From assembly GCA_028023455.1 (NCBI GenBank), contig JAQFVV010000012.1, positions 9,958,499-10,022,498 of the forward strand: a stretch of DNA of 64,000 bases. The letters are read 5' to 3'. The first letter of the stretch is position 1. Every line of letters starts with the position of its first letter. Shown here piece by piece: positions 24,776 to 37,490 of this stretch. The position numbers and the translations under genes were made by a program. The notes under the pieces were generated by a model. The model searched no databases. It saw only the letters and a list, made by a program, of their open reading frames with translations, and was not told where the DNA came from. Origin of the DNA: Epiperipatus broadwayi. Taxonomy: Eukaryota; Onychophora; Udeonychophora; Euonychophora; Peripatidae.

Positions 24776-24789
24776 CAATCGATACAAAT

Positions 24790-27700
24790 GACCACATATA
24801 TGTGAAAAAGATAAATGATCTCCAATACACATATTTCATGCTGAACCAGCACTCATCATGGTTTGAATCATCATCTCCCATATTTATATAATATAAATAT
24901 GAAACATTAAAAAAATCATATTATTTAATATCCATTTGCAGCTGACCTTTTCCGAAAAGTTGATCAATTAATATTACTATATTAATTTTATCTTCTTTTC
25001 ATTTTTTTTAAAGAGGAATAAAGTAGATGAATATGTATTATGTTATAGTATAGAGTGAAGTTTGCAAGTAACTTTGGTGTTTTAAAAATGTAATATAATT
25101 TATCCATTTTTGGATGCGTTTTTTTTATTCTCGAAAATTTGTGTGTGTATTTGTTGAGCAAAATACTATTTAATATTATTAAAATTGTTATCTAATTAGT
25201 TTTAATACTTATTGTTTTATATATAAAATAGACAACAATATTTGATAATTATCACAACAGTCCTCACACTTAAACAAATCAATAAAATTGGGTTGTGAGC
25301 GGATTTAATTTATAGATAATAACCAGTTAACTGTTAGGCACTTATGGTGTATTTAATAATAAATGATGCATTCATTACTCCATTTTTTTGTATTGTCTTT
25401 GTTTTACATTATTATATTATATATGTTTATGAATATATTAATAAAATTTATTTTAAATTAATTATTTGAAAGATAAATATTACTGTACTGTTATTTTTCC
25501 TCTTTTTGGAAAAGGGAGGCAAATAACAATTAAGATTTTATCATTGTGAATATTATCTCTCTTGATTATATGTTAATTTTTTATGATGATAATTGATATA
25601 AATATTTATTTTTAATATCTTCCTATTACTTGTTAATGTTTGAAATCCTTGTGATAGAGTTCACATTATAAATAAATCAACTTTCTCAAAGTAAAATTAT
25701 GTCTTTTTCTATAATATTATCTATAAATAATATCTTAAAACACTTGTAGAAAGTATCAAATTATTAAAAACTTTATATACAGCAATGCTTTCCATATATA
25801 ATCTTTCCTATAATTGTTTTATTGAAGAGTATATTGTAATTAAATGTCAACTCCTATTAAAGTAATAACTAATTTGTTGGGTTGTTATAATCTTTTTTTA
25901 TATATATTTCTTCCACATTCACGGGGAGAGCTTTAAGAGGTTTTGTAATTGTATAAAATTACAAATAAAAATAGGGAAAAAAATTTTTTATATAGATTTG
26001 AAAATATCTATTATTTTATTATAATAAAAATATTTCCATCATATCAACAACATTCTGGAATATAATAAATCTATTTACATTTTTAATCTCATTTGGTTTA
26101 GATTTCTTATCACAATGTTGTAATTGAATATTGTATTTAAATGATTCTTTTGTCCGACTAGAAAAAAAAATATTTGGGGTAGATAATTTATTAGAATGGC
26201 CCAAATTTATTAGCATGGCCCAAATACAATAACTTTCAAAATTTAGCATGAGATTTACAAAAATAAGATGAATTTATCTCATTCTTGAAAATTCTCTGCA
26301 AAAGACAGAATCAAATTTTGGGATATTTTCAATTTTTTTTGTTCTTACAAGTGCATCCCCAATTTCAATTCTACCACATTGCAAACATTCACCAGTACAG
26401 AAATTCTGACCACTATTTCTCATTATGTATGCATTTAATAAACAAACTTCACCTATCATGTAAATTAGAAGTACCAAATATTTGAATCTCCATCTACCAT
26501 TCTTTATCAAGAGACTGATTTCTGTCTATCTTTCATATCTTGTGGGTAGGTGAATAATCACTGTGAGCAAGATATTTTTCAAGGTATTTTTTTGTTTTTT
26601 ATCAGTGCATCCCTTGATCATCTACACCATACATTAATCATCATCAGTCCAAACTACCAACCCTGGATCTCAATATTTGTGTTGACAGTGCAACATTTTC
26701 CCATTTACATTATTCTCTTGCAAAGTATAGTGAAACTATTGAATATTTAATTTAATCTCACATTGCAAGAATGCTCAGCAAAAATAAAGCTGTCATTTCA
26801 TTAATTTAATATAAAAAATCAAATAACTTAAAATAATAATATAAAAAAAATGAGAATAGTCAAATATGTGTTGCAATTTTGCGATAAAGTAATGCTTAAA
26901 TATAAAAAAGTTTGTCAAGTTTTGACATAAAACTATGTTCTTTTAAACTTCAACTTCCGTGATCTGCCTGAAGACATCAAATAACAAACAAAACTCTAAA
27001 TGATCGGGTGGTGAATAATGCTAAAAATTACAGAATTCGTGTCAGATTTAAATAGCCCTAAGTTATAAATTAGTATTTAATAAAATTCTCACTCCTTCCA
27101 TCGTAAGAAAAAATAATTATTTTCATTTACATTTTTCACAGCATTTGTATTTCATTTGAAAATTTTAGCCATTTCACTTTAATTTTCAAACAATAAACTT
27201 TAACAATTTCTAATGTTTGTTTTTGTGATATTTACAGTAAAAATTATAAAAATAAAAGTCATTTTAAACGTCACTTTTAGATGAGGAGGGTTCTAAATTT
27301 ACAAATATATACAGTACTTGGATGATACAAAAATGCATATAAAATATTAACAGCTTTGAAATCTCATTCATCAATTTATTATTTAAATTTTTAAATTGAC
27401 ATTATTTTTATACGTCAATTTAAATTTCATATATATTTATTAAATTTCTTTTAAATATATCAGTTCTTTTTTCTGGCCATTTTTCCATCAACTCCCTTTT
27501 AATTTATTTATTTCTTTCCCTAACAACAAATTGGAAGTTGTTTTAAGAAATCTATACCATCATGGTTAATTTGTTTTTTGAAAGTAATTTTGACATCAGC
27601 TGCTATCTAATATTCTTATCTCTTATCAGATTTAAACATAATTTTATCATGATTAAATATGTCTGCAGTTAATTTAGAAACTCATTTTTAGAATTAGTAA

Positions 27701-28490
27701 CGCATAGTTTAAAAATATTTTTAAACCTAAAAATAACGTATTTATAATAAATAATTTGTTTACCTGATTATATACTTCTAAATGAATTTTGTTGTTATAG
27801 CCTGTGGAAGTGGCAAATCTCATATTTAAAATTTTGTCCAATCTAACTTTTATTTAAAAACAGTCTCAATCTTTAATATATATGGTATAATTCAACAAAC
27901 CTAATAATGATATACTTTTTAATAAATGAACTGATATCAACATCTTTTCTTGAAATTATGTGACTTATTTATATTATAATATCCTGAACTATATGTTTGA
28001 ATAAGTAATATTGAGTAGATACAATCCAATTTAAGAATAATATTTAACATATATGTAAAGAGAATATTGAAAAGTAGTACAGAAAACTAATATTTATTTT
28101 TTATTGTTAGATATATAATAGTTAAACTATATACTTGACATAAAAAATATTAATATTTTCAGAAGTTAAAATGATTATTAGTTATAAAAGTTTATATAGT
28201 GTAATAATATCATCTAAAATTAATGGATACTACTCACAGCTAACTTGAATTATATATATAAACGTGATAAAATTATATAAGTGTGATTAGATAAATAAAT
28301 TCAATAAGATAAAAAAATTTTGCCAAAACATAAATTTGATTTAATTTTAAAAGAACGAAATGGTGTGATTGAAAAAAACAAGAATGCAGAAAAGAAATAC
28401 CAATTAAAGCAAAAAATAGTAGATAATTAGAAGGAAATATAAATGGATTGAAAGTCTGAGGTGTGTAGTAATTTGTATAGTGAAAATAAT
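24790..28490. other. AT-rich DNA, no gene recognised
   Basis: No family-level protein similarity is seen on either strand. Overlapping frames around 26019-26750 on both strands resemble no known family; opposite-strand overlap of this kind is expected from a locally stop-poor stretch. Confidence 0.5.
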
Positions 28491-28497
28491 TCCACAA

Positions 28498-28501
28498 CAG
28501 C

Positions 28502-28562
<61 letters not shown>

Positions 28563-28585
28563 AATAGTAATAATAATAATAATAC
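28498..28585. repeat. (TAG)n microsatellite grading into (TAA)n
   Basis: About 21 uninterrupted copies of a TAG/AGT triplet run from ~28500 to 28562, followed by (TAA)n to 28584. Read on the minus strand this gives long leucine or threonine runs, which explains two overlapping spurious open frames here. Confidence 0.95.
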
Positions 28586-29004
28586 CAACAACAAAAAGCT
28601 CTGAACAAACCCAAATATAATTCCATCTTTTTGAAACACCAAAGGTCCACTGGCGTTATAGTCAAAATGTCTTCTGAAACCCCCACTTGTATAGAGTGCC
28701 ATGACTCTAAATGTAAAGTTAAAGAAGCATGGCTAACAACAGCCATGCCATAAACTGGAAGGAAGCATGCTTCTCTCTCTCTCCAAAAAGTGGATTCTCT
28801 TGCCTACTTTGAACAAATTTAAATATTCATCGCACACATTTTCCATTGTGCTCATTCAACTCACTGGCTATGATTATGAGAAGACAAAACTTCTCAAAAG
28901 CACTCAACCATTAATTTAATTAACTATAATTAGCATCACCAATACCTGCATTTTAGCACATTTAGATAGATTACTTGTTTAATTGGGAAGTTTACATTTT
29001 TCTT

Positions 29005-29049
29005 ATTATTACAACAACAATAATAATAATAACAACAATAATAATAATT
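29005..29049. repeat. (AAT/AAC)n microsatellite
   Basis: A mixed AAT and AAC triplet tract directly precedes the minisatellite at 29055. Confidence 0.9.
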
Positions 29050-29054
29050 CATTC

Positions 29055-29340
29055 AAAACTAGTATTTTTCATTTTCATAAGATGCAATTCATGCTGAACT
29101 AGTATTTTTCCATTTTCCCAGTATCCAATTCCTCAAGATGCAATTCATGCTGAACTAATATTGTTCCATTTTTCTAAGATACAATTTATGCTATTTAGTA
29201 TTTCTACATTTTTCCAAGATGCAATTCATTTTAAATAAGTACTTTTTTCCATTTTCCTAGGATGAATTCATGATAATTAGTATTTTTCCATTTTCCTTAA
29301 GATGCAATTCATGCTGACTAGTATTTCTCCATTTTCCCCA
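29055..29340 (+). repeat. minisatellite, ~42-bp unit, about six copies
   Basis: The repeating motif is AAGATGCAATTCATGCTGA, then ACTAGTATTTTTCCATTTTC. Units vary in length by a few bases and diverge moderately. The same motif occurs in inverse orientation at 51600-51805, 22 kb away. No coding sense is apparent; open frames are a by-product of the repeat. Confidence 0.9.
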
Positions 29341-30179
29341 AATTTGCTAGTTTAGACAATCAAAAAATAAAAACAAAGAGAGGGAGAAAAAAAAAAGAAG
29401 ATTTTTTAGGTGTGGATTTGAAAAGTATAAAATAAAAGAACTGGACTGGACATATACCCATAGGGTGAAAAAATATGAAGCATATATTAGAAGAAAATCA
29501 AGACATATAAGAAGAAAAAACTGATAAATTAAAAAAGAGTATTAATTACAAATATTTGGAAAATAGTGTAAATGGTACAAGGGTTAAAGAAAGTTATCAT
29601 GCTATTATGATAATTGCTTATAGTAAATAATTAATAATGATAATGAATGACAAAAAAAAAGTCAAACATCAAAATACTTAGCTTTTTCTTTTTCAGATAT
29701 ACCTAATTATTTATCATCCACATACCGTATACATATAATTTTAAAATTACATTTCCTTTTTTATTTATAAACCAGGTAACAAAATAACATTCAAGAAAAA
29801 TATTTATTTGCTTCCATGATTATCTGATCTATAGAAGCAGTAGAATTAAGTGGAGGATATTAACTTTTATGGAACAAATATTCTAAGTATTTAAGAAATA
29901 TTTAATTTCATTCTAATCTTCATTGCAATGAATGTATTTTCCAATTTTTCAAGGAAATTAAATTCTATAGTTGTTAAAAGACAAAAACTTTTCTGCCAAG
30001 AATCTTCAAAATTTTTATGAATATTTAAGAAGCAAATACTTTTCAACTTTCTCTTCTATGCATGATCTTAAACTAGGGTTGTGCATTTACATCAACTGAG
30101 AATAATGAGTGCCTGCTATACAGTAGTAAACATGTGATAATTGTATATAGACATAAACTGGTGTGTGTATATATATATC

Positions 30180-30345
30180 CTAGTGTCTCACTGAAGATAG
30201 TCAATAGCTTGAAACCAGTTTGGGCATGGAAATGTTTCTAGATAGAGATTTTAAATGCTTTCCCTTGTGGCATTTATTGATAAAGCTTGGTTAGAGCTAT
30301 TAGCACACTCATTATTTTATTATTACTTTACATGTATTAGTGTAT
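30180..30345 (+). mobile_element. family C element, diverged relative of family B
   Basis: After a hammerhead-like core (30187-30224) the sequence TCTAGATAGAGATTTTAAAT, then CTTGTGGCATTTATTGA, aligns with the family B segment CTAGATAxGGATTTTATGCA, then CTTGCATCCATTGA. The rest differs from B. There is no second copy in the window, so the ends are unknown. Confidence 0.5.
30187..30224 (+). ncRNA. candidate hammerhead-like motif in family C
   Basis: Order seen: CTCA, CTGAAGA, 13 nt, GAAA with ACCAGT as helix III (A-T and C-G pairs around CA), T at the cleavage position, TGGG. Helix I CTCA/TGGG has four pairs, one of them T-G. Helix II keeps A-T, G-C and T-G pairs around a 5-nt loop, but the closing position is T opposite T. 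The 13-nt spacing equals that of family B although the sequence differs. Confidence 0.35.
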
Positions 30346-31814
30346 ATATATATAAAATTTTTCTTATTTTATATTAATAAAAATCACAATTATTAATTAC
30401 TAAGTTTAGGAATTGTTGAAATAGGTATAATATTGTATTACTTATTTAATCCATTCCAATCTAATCTATAATCCCATGAAATAAGTTTATTGGGGGGGGG
30501 GGTGTCATTGATTGATTTATTGCCTGGGATTTCAAAAAAAATTCAATCATAAGAAAGCTGAAATTATGATTTATGGATCTCAAGTTCCAGAATCCACTAT
30601 TCTACCACTGCAATTAACTACATAGCAAAATGCAATATATTACATGTAGGATTATTAATAAATATTTTACTGTGTGGTATAGTATGTTAGGCTCAAGCAT
30701 AGATCATTTATGAACACCTAAGTAGATCATTTCTTTTATAGAATTTTAGTTGTTAATAATGTAAATATTTGTTAAAGATTAATACTATAGAGAACGGCAA
30801 TATTTATTAAATTTAGAGTGAATAATAATTTTTAATAAAAGGATAAGAAATGCTGCCTAAATAGTAATGCAATAAAAATATCAAGAAATATATATAAATG
30901 ATGGATTATTACATAATAATAATTCATTTAAATAAAAGAATATGTTTTATTACAAAATCAATTAAAATATTTTTATCTTTACTAAGTAAGGAAAGATCAT
31001 ATCCATCTGTAATGCATATGTGCTTTATAAAGGCAGGAAAAAATAGTTACAACACATTTCTAAATGGTATTCTAAAAATATTTTTAAATTTTAATTAATA
31101 TTAATCTTTTTACGTTTTGTTAGATTACATTACGTTTAGTATGATATGAAAATAAATAAAAAGAAAAAGGCTTTAATTAACTTTTATTCACGAATCATAA
31201 ACTTCAAAATATATTTCAAATTTTTTCGAATTATATTATCAGTTTAAAACTAAAAACTTTAATTATATTTTAATATACATACCCATTATATACGTGACCT
31301 ATATATTTAAAGATATTAAGAGAGTTACTGTGCCTATATGTGACATACAATACCAATCTATTTGCTAGTTTGATTCAAAATAGAAAAAAAGTTTTTCTTT
31401 TTTATTATTAATAAAAAAAATGTTAATAAATAACTTCTATGAAAAATTATTTTGTGATTTCATGATATGTACATATGAATTCTATAAATGCTTTAAAAAA
31501 ATGTTCTAGCAACTAGGTATATACATATTAAACATCTTAGTTTAATTAATATTGGTAATGGTATCTATAAAAAAAAATACTAAAAGCATTCTATACTTAA
31601 ATCATCCAATATTTTGATTACCAACTTGTACAAAAGGTATTCATATTTTAAATTTCAAAACATCTAAAGTCATTCTAGCAAATTATACACATCACATGAT
31701 TGGAGTTTCTCTGTAATATCCAGAGCTGATTAGGGCAAGTTGATTGTTAACTTTTTAATAATTTTGTAGGTGATAGTTTTGTAGATGACTATTAATAATA
31801 GATTAAAAAAATTA
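30346..31814. other. AT-rich DNA, no gene recognised
   Basis: Nothing identifiable apart from a G10 run near 30493 and AT-rich low-complexity sequence. The 66-residue frame at 30898-31098 has no domain. Confidence 0.5.
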
Positions 31815-32091
31815 TATTAAGTGTTTTAATTAAGTCAATTCCTTGTTACAAAAAATAGGGATTGTCTTAACTAATTTCTGGACTCTCTGCCGCCAACTGT
31901 GCTTTTATTTCAAGTTAAATTTAAACACTCCACTTGTACTTAAGAAACAATTACTTTATTTCTTTTTAGTGCCATCAATAAAAGCATTTAATATTTTTTT
32001 AAAAAACTTATCTCTATTATCTTTAGTATTGGCACAGTAAATGAAAATTTAAAACTATATTGTACTTTAAATTGATTGGACATTAGTAGTT

Positions 32092-32124
<33 letters not shown>

Positions 32125-32905
32125 TGCTCTGCTATAAGTTAAAATGTATATATTATATTTAGTATGTGTACATAATAATATATGACTATATAAGTGATTA
32201 AAAATATGAAATATTCTTTTATATAAAAACTGTTTAACATTTTTATTTTGATTGGGAATTTTTTATATTTAAAAAAAATGCTTACCAAAATTACATTGTA
32301 TATATATAAGGAATATATATGCATTATATAAGAGAAATTTCTTATATAGAAAGAGTGGGGAAAATTTACCTTTCTTATTAATTAACAAAATCAATAGCAG
32401 CATTATTTCAAAATTTCCCGCCACTTTTTCTATCTAAGAAATGAATTAACTATTTAAAAAAAAATAATATTCCCTATTACTTTTATAGACATTTTAAACA
32501 AATGTATAAAATTTCAACAAGTTATATTGAATTTAAGTCTATTAAATATTGATTTTAAAATGTAAAAAATATTAAAATATATATATATAACTGCTCTTTC
32601 AAGACATTATTTGAAATAAATTAAACTTGTATGAAAAATTTATAAATGAGATATGTTAAATTACTGAATAATTCCTCCCTCTGCTTCATATCTAACAAAC
32701 TAGGTGATCTACTGAAAAGATGAGTGTCTTATATGGATTACACTTCTATTAATTAGTTATACCAGATTTCAAGCAATTTTATTGAATTTATATAAATGAA
32801 ACCTTGATTTCAAAATTTCATTATAACTTGAAAAAAAAATTAACAAACTGATTTTCCAAAATCAATAAAAGCATATAAAATCACAATTGCAACAACTTAT
32901 ATTTA
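31815..32905 (+). repeat. dispersed repeat family E, copy 2
   Basis: Colinear with 14640-15905 over most of its length, in the same orientation, without the SINE present in copy 1. It contains a TATATA tract followed by GAGAGAGAGAGAGA (about 32094-32124) not shared with the other copy. No ORF with recognisable content. Confidence 0.7.
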
Positions 32906-33769
32906 AACAAGTTACATTTTCTAAAGTAAAACAATTATATAATTGCAGTAAAATAAATTATATTATCACTATTGATGAAATTATTTCCTTGTTTTTTAAT
33001 CCTAAAGCAATAAATGACTACAAATTGTAGAACAGCACAAAACTAATTATATATTACAAAATATAAGAAAATAAAAATAATGCTAAAATTTCTCTTGAAT
33101 TATTAATTTATTAGAAATGAATCTGGCCATATGAAAAACTATAATATGATTATAACTTGAATGAACAAATTTAAACTTTTATAATATAAAACTAACTTAA
33201 ATAATTTTCAGAATTTTGTTTATATCACAGTAAAGTTAGAATTTACTGAACACACATGTACATGCATGTATATATATATCAGATTCAATAATAATTAATT
33301 TACAGAACAAAGAGTACAGCTCAATGCATCAAAAATTTTGTGAAAATCAAAAATAACAGAATTTACGTTCAAAATAAGTAATTTATTTACTATAGTACGA
33401 AATGCTTGTATTCTAATATTATTGCTAAATTTTATAATAAAAATATATGTACATTGATTAACATCACAGGTTGAATATGTAATCAATTTTGACTACCTTA
33501 GATGCTTGAAAATAAATGTTACAAATTTCTAATTATTAAATGACAACATACAAAATGTCAATTATATATTAATATGACTTCTTAAAATTGAATCACACCC
33601 TAACACTCAAAACACTAAGCAAATAATATACACTGACAATTTATGTGATACATAGCATTTATAAAAGGTTATAACTAAGATAAAATGGACCATTTCATTT
33701 GCATCCTAAGTGTGAGTTGAAAATGCTAGTTATAAATAGTGTGTGTGCTTATATACATATAAATATTGT

Positions 33770-34040
33770 AACAGTACAGAGGTAATTGGGATTAACAGGG
33801 GTAATGAAAATATCATTATCATTATCTCAAATAATTTTAAATATAAAACTAAATATAAATTTTAATACATAAGTAATAAAAAGAATGAGCATGAAATCAT
33901 TCCATGATATCATTCTTAGAGATCAGCAGCTAACTCTCTTAAGTCTAAGCATAATTAACTATAAGTTCACCAGCATTAAAAAGAAGTATAAGTCATTCAT
34001 CATTATGAATGATTAACAATCAAAATAAATCAACAGTCAA
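33770..34040 (+). repeat. left arm of a 2-kb-spaced inverted repeat
   Basis: The segment with TTCTTAGAGATCAGCA, TCTTAAGTCTAAGCATAATT, TATAAGTTCACCAGCATTAA and AAATCAACAGTCAAT is the inverse of 35965-36240. The arms are diverged by substitutions and small indels. The ~1.9-kb interval contains the RTE 3' fragment at 35266. Confidence 0.8.
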
Positions 34041-35265
34041 TTTGTTAAAGAGAAAGCAACCTAAGCTTAATCCAGCTGATAAAGAAAAAAGAAGCTTCAG
34101 TCTTTACCAAGCTATTAAATAGAATAGCCAAAGTTTTAATCAAGCTTTTAGCATATTATGAGTTTAGCCCCCAAAATGGTTTGTACAATAAAAACCTTGT
34201 ACTAAATTCAACTAAATGCTAAGCATCACTTTCCTTTACATGATCTACCTTCACTGGAAGAAAATGCAGGAAAGGACAAACCTGTTAAAGTAGTCCGCAA
34301 TCTTGCCTTCAACCAGAACATGAGTCTCTGTCTATATCTGATTCACCTGGAAATTTAAGAGGTGAATGAATAAATAAAATTTGCTATTTTTCATGTACAT
34401 GGCATTGCTATAGACCCCAAAAAGACAAATTTAACCAGGTTCATATTTAGAAGCCTTCAGAGAGAAATGCAATTGGAAAAAACTGAAAATTGCAATTGGA
34501 AAGGTCTCCATAAACAAGAAAGCCATGGCTAGAGGTATTTTTTTATGTGTGCACACTATTTTTTGGTTGTTAATAAAAAAAAAAATTGTTTCATAAAACT
34601 AATAATAATTTTGTTTTTTGTGCTGTGTAAGAATTGATAATAGTAAATACTTCACTAAGTTAAAATATTTCAAGTTGTTAGACATTTTTTTGTTCTTTTT
34701 AAAACTCAGTCAAATTTCTATTACAAATGATTTAATTTTTAAAGAGAAAAAAAATCTGTTGTAAAGTTAATTTTTTTTCTTGCTGAGTTGAATCAAAGAT
34801 TATCTTTTATTCTAAACATTTAGTTAATTAATTTTTAAATATTTAAAAAAAATTGAACCAAAGATTGTTATCTTTCATTTAGGAAATATTGTAAAAATAG
34901 AAAGAATCTTAACTATTTTAAAGAAATAGCTTAAAGAATTTAGAATTAATCCATGACTAAAGTCAATTGATAAGTTAATATAATTTTATCAAACTGCATA
35001 TATATTTTTTTGATGAAGTGGATATTTGAAGTTACCTACTATCATGTCATTTTTTTGTTCTTGTTAATTAATTAGAAATTAAGTAATTGTTTTTTAAACT
35101 AGAAATATGTTTTTGGTCTTAGTTTTTTTATTCTATCCAATTCCTGTTTCATAAATTGTAGTGTATGTGATCTTATGTCGTAGCAGATTATATACTAGGA
35201 TTAATTTTTTATGATCCCAATAAAGCTATTTATAAGTAGAGAAAGCTTATGATTTACTTAAGACG

Positions 35266-35535
35266 GGTGTTACTGACCTCATTGAAAAAATTAAAAGATT
35301 GAAGTGGAGTTGGGCTGGACATATTGCTAGAAGAGATGATAATAGATGGACAATTGAAATTTTAAACTGGATTCCAAGAGATTGTAAAAGACCCAGAAAG
35401 AGACCACATGTGAGATGGATGGATGAAATAAGAAAGTGTGCAGGGGTGATGTGGAGAAGAGAAGCTGAAGATCGGAGAAGATGGATTAAACTTGGAGAGA
35501 CCTTCATCCTGCAGTGGATTGATAATGGTTGATAA
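35266..35535 (+). pseudogene. RTE-type LINE C-terminal fragment
   Basis: An uninterrupted reading encodes TGVTDLIEKIKRLKWSWAGH, then IARRDDNRWT, a KRPRKRPHVRWMDEIRK segment and a DRRRWIKLGETF ending. This is the C-terminal tail of RTE/HmRTE-like polyproteins (a GHxAR-x-x-DxRW, GRPxxRWxDDI pattern). It stops at WIDNG and is followed at once by TGATAATGGTTGATAATGAT, the simple-repeat 3' tail of such elements. It is 5'-truncated to ~270 bp. The reading frame is clean, so this insertion is younger than the copies at 17640 and 23000. Confidence 0.85.
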
Positions 35536-35964
35536 TGATTTGTAATAAGATACTTTATTTACTTATTTCTCTCTTGCTCACAGTAATAAATTATAGTTTT
35601 TTCTCTCTGAGCTATATTTATGCATAATTACATGAAAGTGGTGTATAATAATGTTTAAGGACATCAAGATCATAATGATGGTCATTCTGGATTGCTACAA
35701 AGAGAATATTTTTTAAAAGTCCATGCACTACTTTTTATTTTAGTTGTCTCTATTAGATATCAAGTTTATAATGGCCACTACATCAAAAGTACTAAACGCC
35801 AGAGCACTGATGATCAGCATGTTTTAATATCCCGGCATTATTGTTTTTATAGTTGTATATTCTGATGAATGAGCACTTAGTTTGTGCATCAAATTATGTT
35901 TAAATAATTGCCCCAAGCTGGTAAGGGCTAAATAGTTAACTTGTTCTACAGTAAACTCATTTCA

Positions 35965-36240
35965 AATCCAGTCACAAGATTGACTGTTGATTTATTTTAT
36001 TGTTGAACATTCATTATGATGAATGACTTGTACTAATTTTTTAATGCTGGTGAACTTATAATTAATTATGCTTAGACTTAAGATAGTTAGCTGTGCTGAT
36101 CTCTAAGAATGTTCTCATGGAATGATCTCTCATACTCATTATTTTATATTAAACATGGATAGTTAATTTTATATTTATTTTGAACTGGGATTGATGATGA
36201 TTTACCATTACTCAGATAACTCCTATTTCCATCCCATTAC
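35965..36240 (-). repeat. right arm of the 2-kb-spaced inverted repeat
   Basis: Inverse of 33770-34040 (for example TGACTGTTGATTTATTT, TTAATGCTGGTGAACTTATA, TGCTTAGACTTAAGA, GCTGATCTCTAAGAA). No coding content. Confidence 0.8.
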
Positions 36241-36249
36241 AACATATAT

Positions 36250-37250
36250 TCCTATATATAATCTGATGCTAAACCCACATAGAGATTTTGTCAAATAGCT
36301 AAGACTTTCCAAGCAACCTTAAGATTTATTTTTAGATAACTAACGTCTCAGAACCATTCAATTATTGGATAATAAAAAAAAAATCCTTTACCACCAGAAA
36401 CTGCCTAATCTTGTGGATATTACCTCTCCTTCGCCGATCCAGTACAAAGAGATCTAAAATGACTTTTGTGCCACAAGAAATTATTTAAATTGTTTTAAAT
36501 TTACATATGAAGATTATGAAAAAAAAAAAAAGGAGTAAATATAAATATTTTTATATTGTGAGATATGCAATGGTAAAAATGAACTATGGTAATTTATAAA
36601 TAATAAGAGTGAAAAATCAAATTTATTATTTACAGTGTTTATAAAAAATGTTACTTCTTCAGCATCTTATTAAACATTCCATCAAATTAAAACTATTCCA
36701 TTGTTTTATTGTCATTTGTTATAAATTATTGTCCATTAAATTAAAATTCATAAACTTGTTTAGTTATAAAAGAATATTTTTTAAAAACTTTTCACCAAAT
36801 AATTAAAGAATTTATTATGTAAACATCTGCTTAGATATTCATTTCATAATAAATATTTTTATTCATTTTAAATTACAATATCACATTCTATGCTTTTAAA
36901 GTTTGTTTACATGATATTTAACTAAGCTTTGCATGAACAGGCTTTTCTATTTTAAAAATAAACATGAATTTTTTAATTTTTATTTACATTTATGGAGTGC
37001 ATGACAATAAAAATCTAACATATTTTTAAACACATTCATAAAGACAATGTGGGACACTTGAAGTGTTTTTTTTTCTTTCTAAGGGTTATTGATAATGTGA
37101 ATTAGAATATACAGGACAATCCAAATTTTTTATTTCAAATGCTTAAGGAAATATGAAAACAGTATTAGACTAAAACAACTAGACTAATCAGCTATTATAC
37201 ATTTTAAATTTATTTGAAACACTTTTTATATAAAATAATGGATTACTCAA
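36250..37250. other. AT-rich DNA, no gene recognised
   Basis: No repeat-family or protein match is seen on either strand. Confidence 0.5.
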
Positions 37251-37254
37251 GCAG

Positions 37255-37490
37255 TTAAAACAGTGACAAACTCTTTATACAATAGAGCCACCAGTGCAAG
37301 CCATGATAATGGATGCAATGGTGTTTGCCCATAAAATTCTTATCTGTTGCCTAGATGCAGTGCTCTCACATCCAAGGCTCCTCAATGATGAAACCCACAA
37401 CCTAGAAACCAGTCTGAGATATTGCATGAATAGGTATTAGATAAGGATTTTATGCACAAACCTTCTTACATCCATTGATTAATATGGCTT
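37255..37490 (+). mobile_element. family B element with long inverted 5' segment
   Basis: The first ~105 bp (ACAAACTCTTTATACA, CACCAGTGCAAGCCA, CATAAAATTCTTATCTG) are the inverse of the family B 3' tail. The unit then reads forward from TAGATGCAGTGCTCTCACAT to TTACATCCATTGATTA. The fold-back junction therefore differs from that at 9835. The core is mutated: CTGATGA has become ATGATGA (core C lost), while GAAAC, a GTC triplet and TGAG remain, so cleavage is not expected. Confidence 0.7.

Noticed and set aside
28273-28746. 157-residue and 91-residue open frames rich in leucine or threonine
   Set aside because: They are readings of the (TAG)n/(TAA)n microsatellite on the minus strand; flanks have no domain and the two frames overlap.
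29055-29340. CRISPR-like array
   Set aside because: Units are contiguous and similar throughout with no unique spacers, in an animal-type genome.
35247-35507. 86-residue minus-strand frame
   Set aside because: It is the antisense shadow of the RTE C-terminal reading at 35266-35535 on the plus strand.
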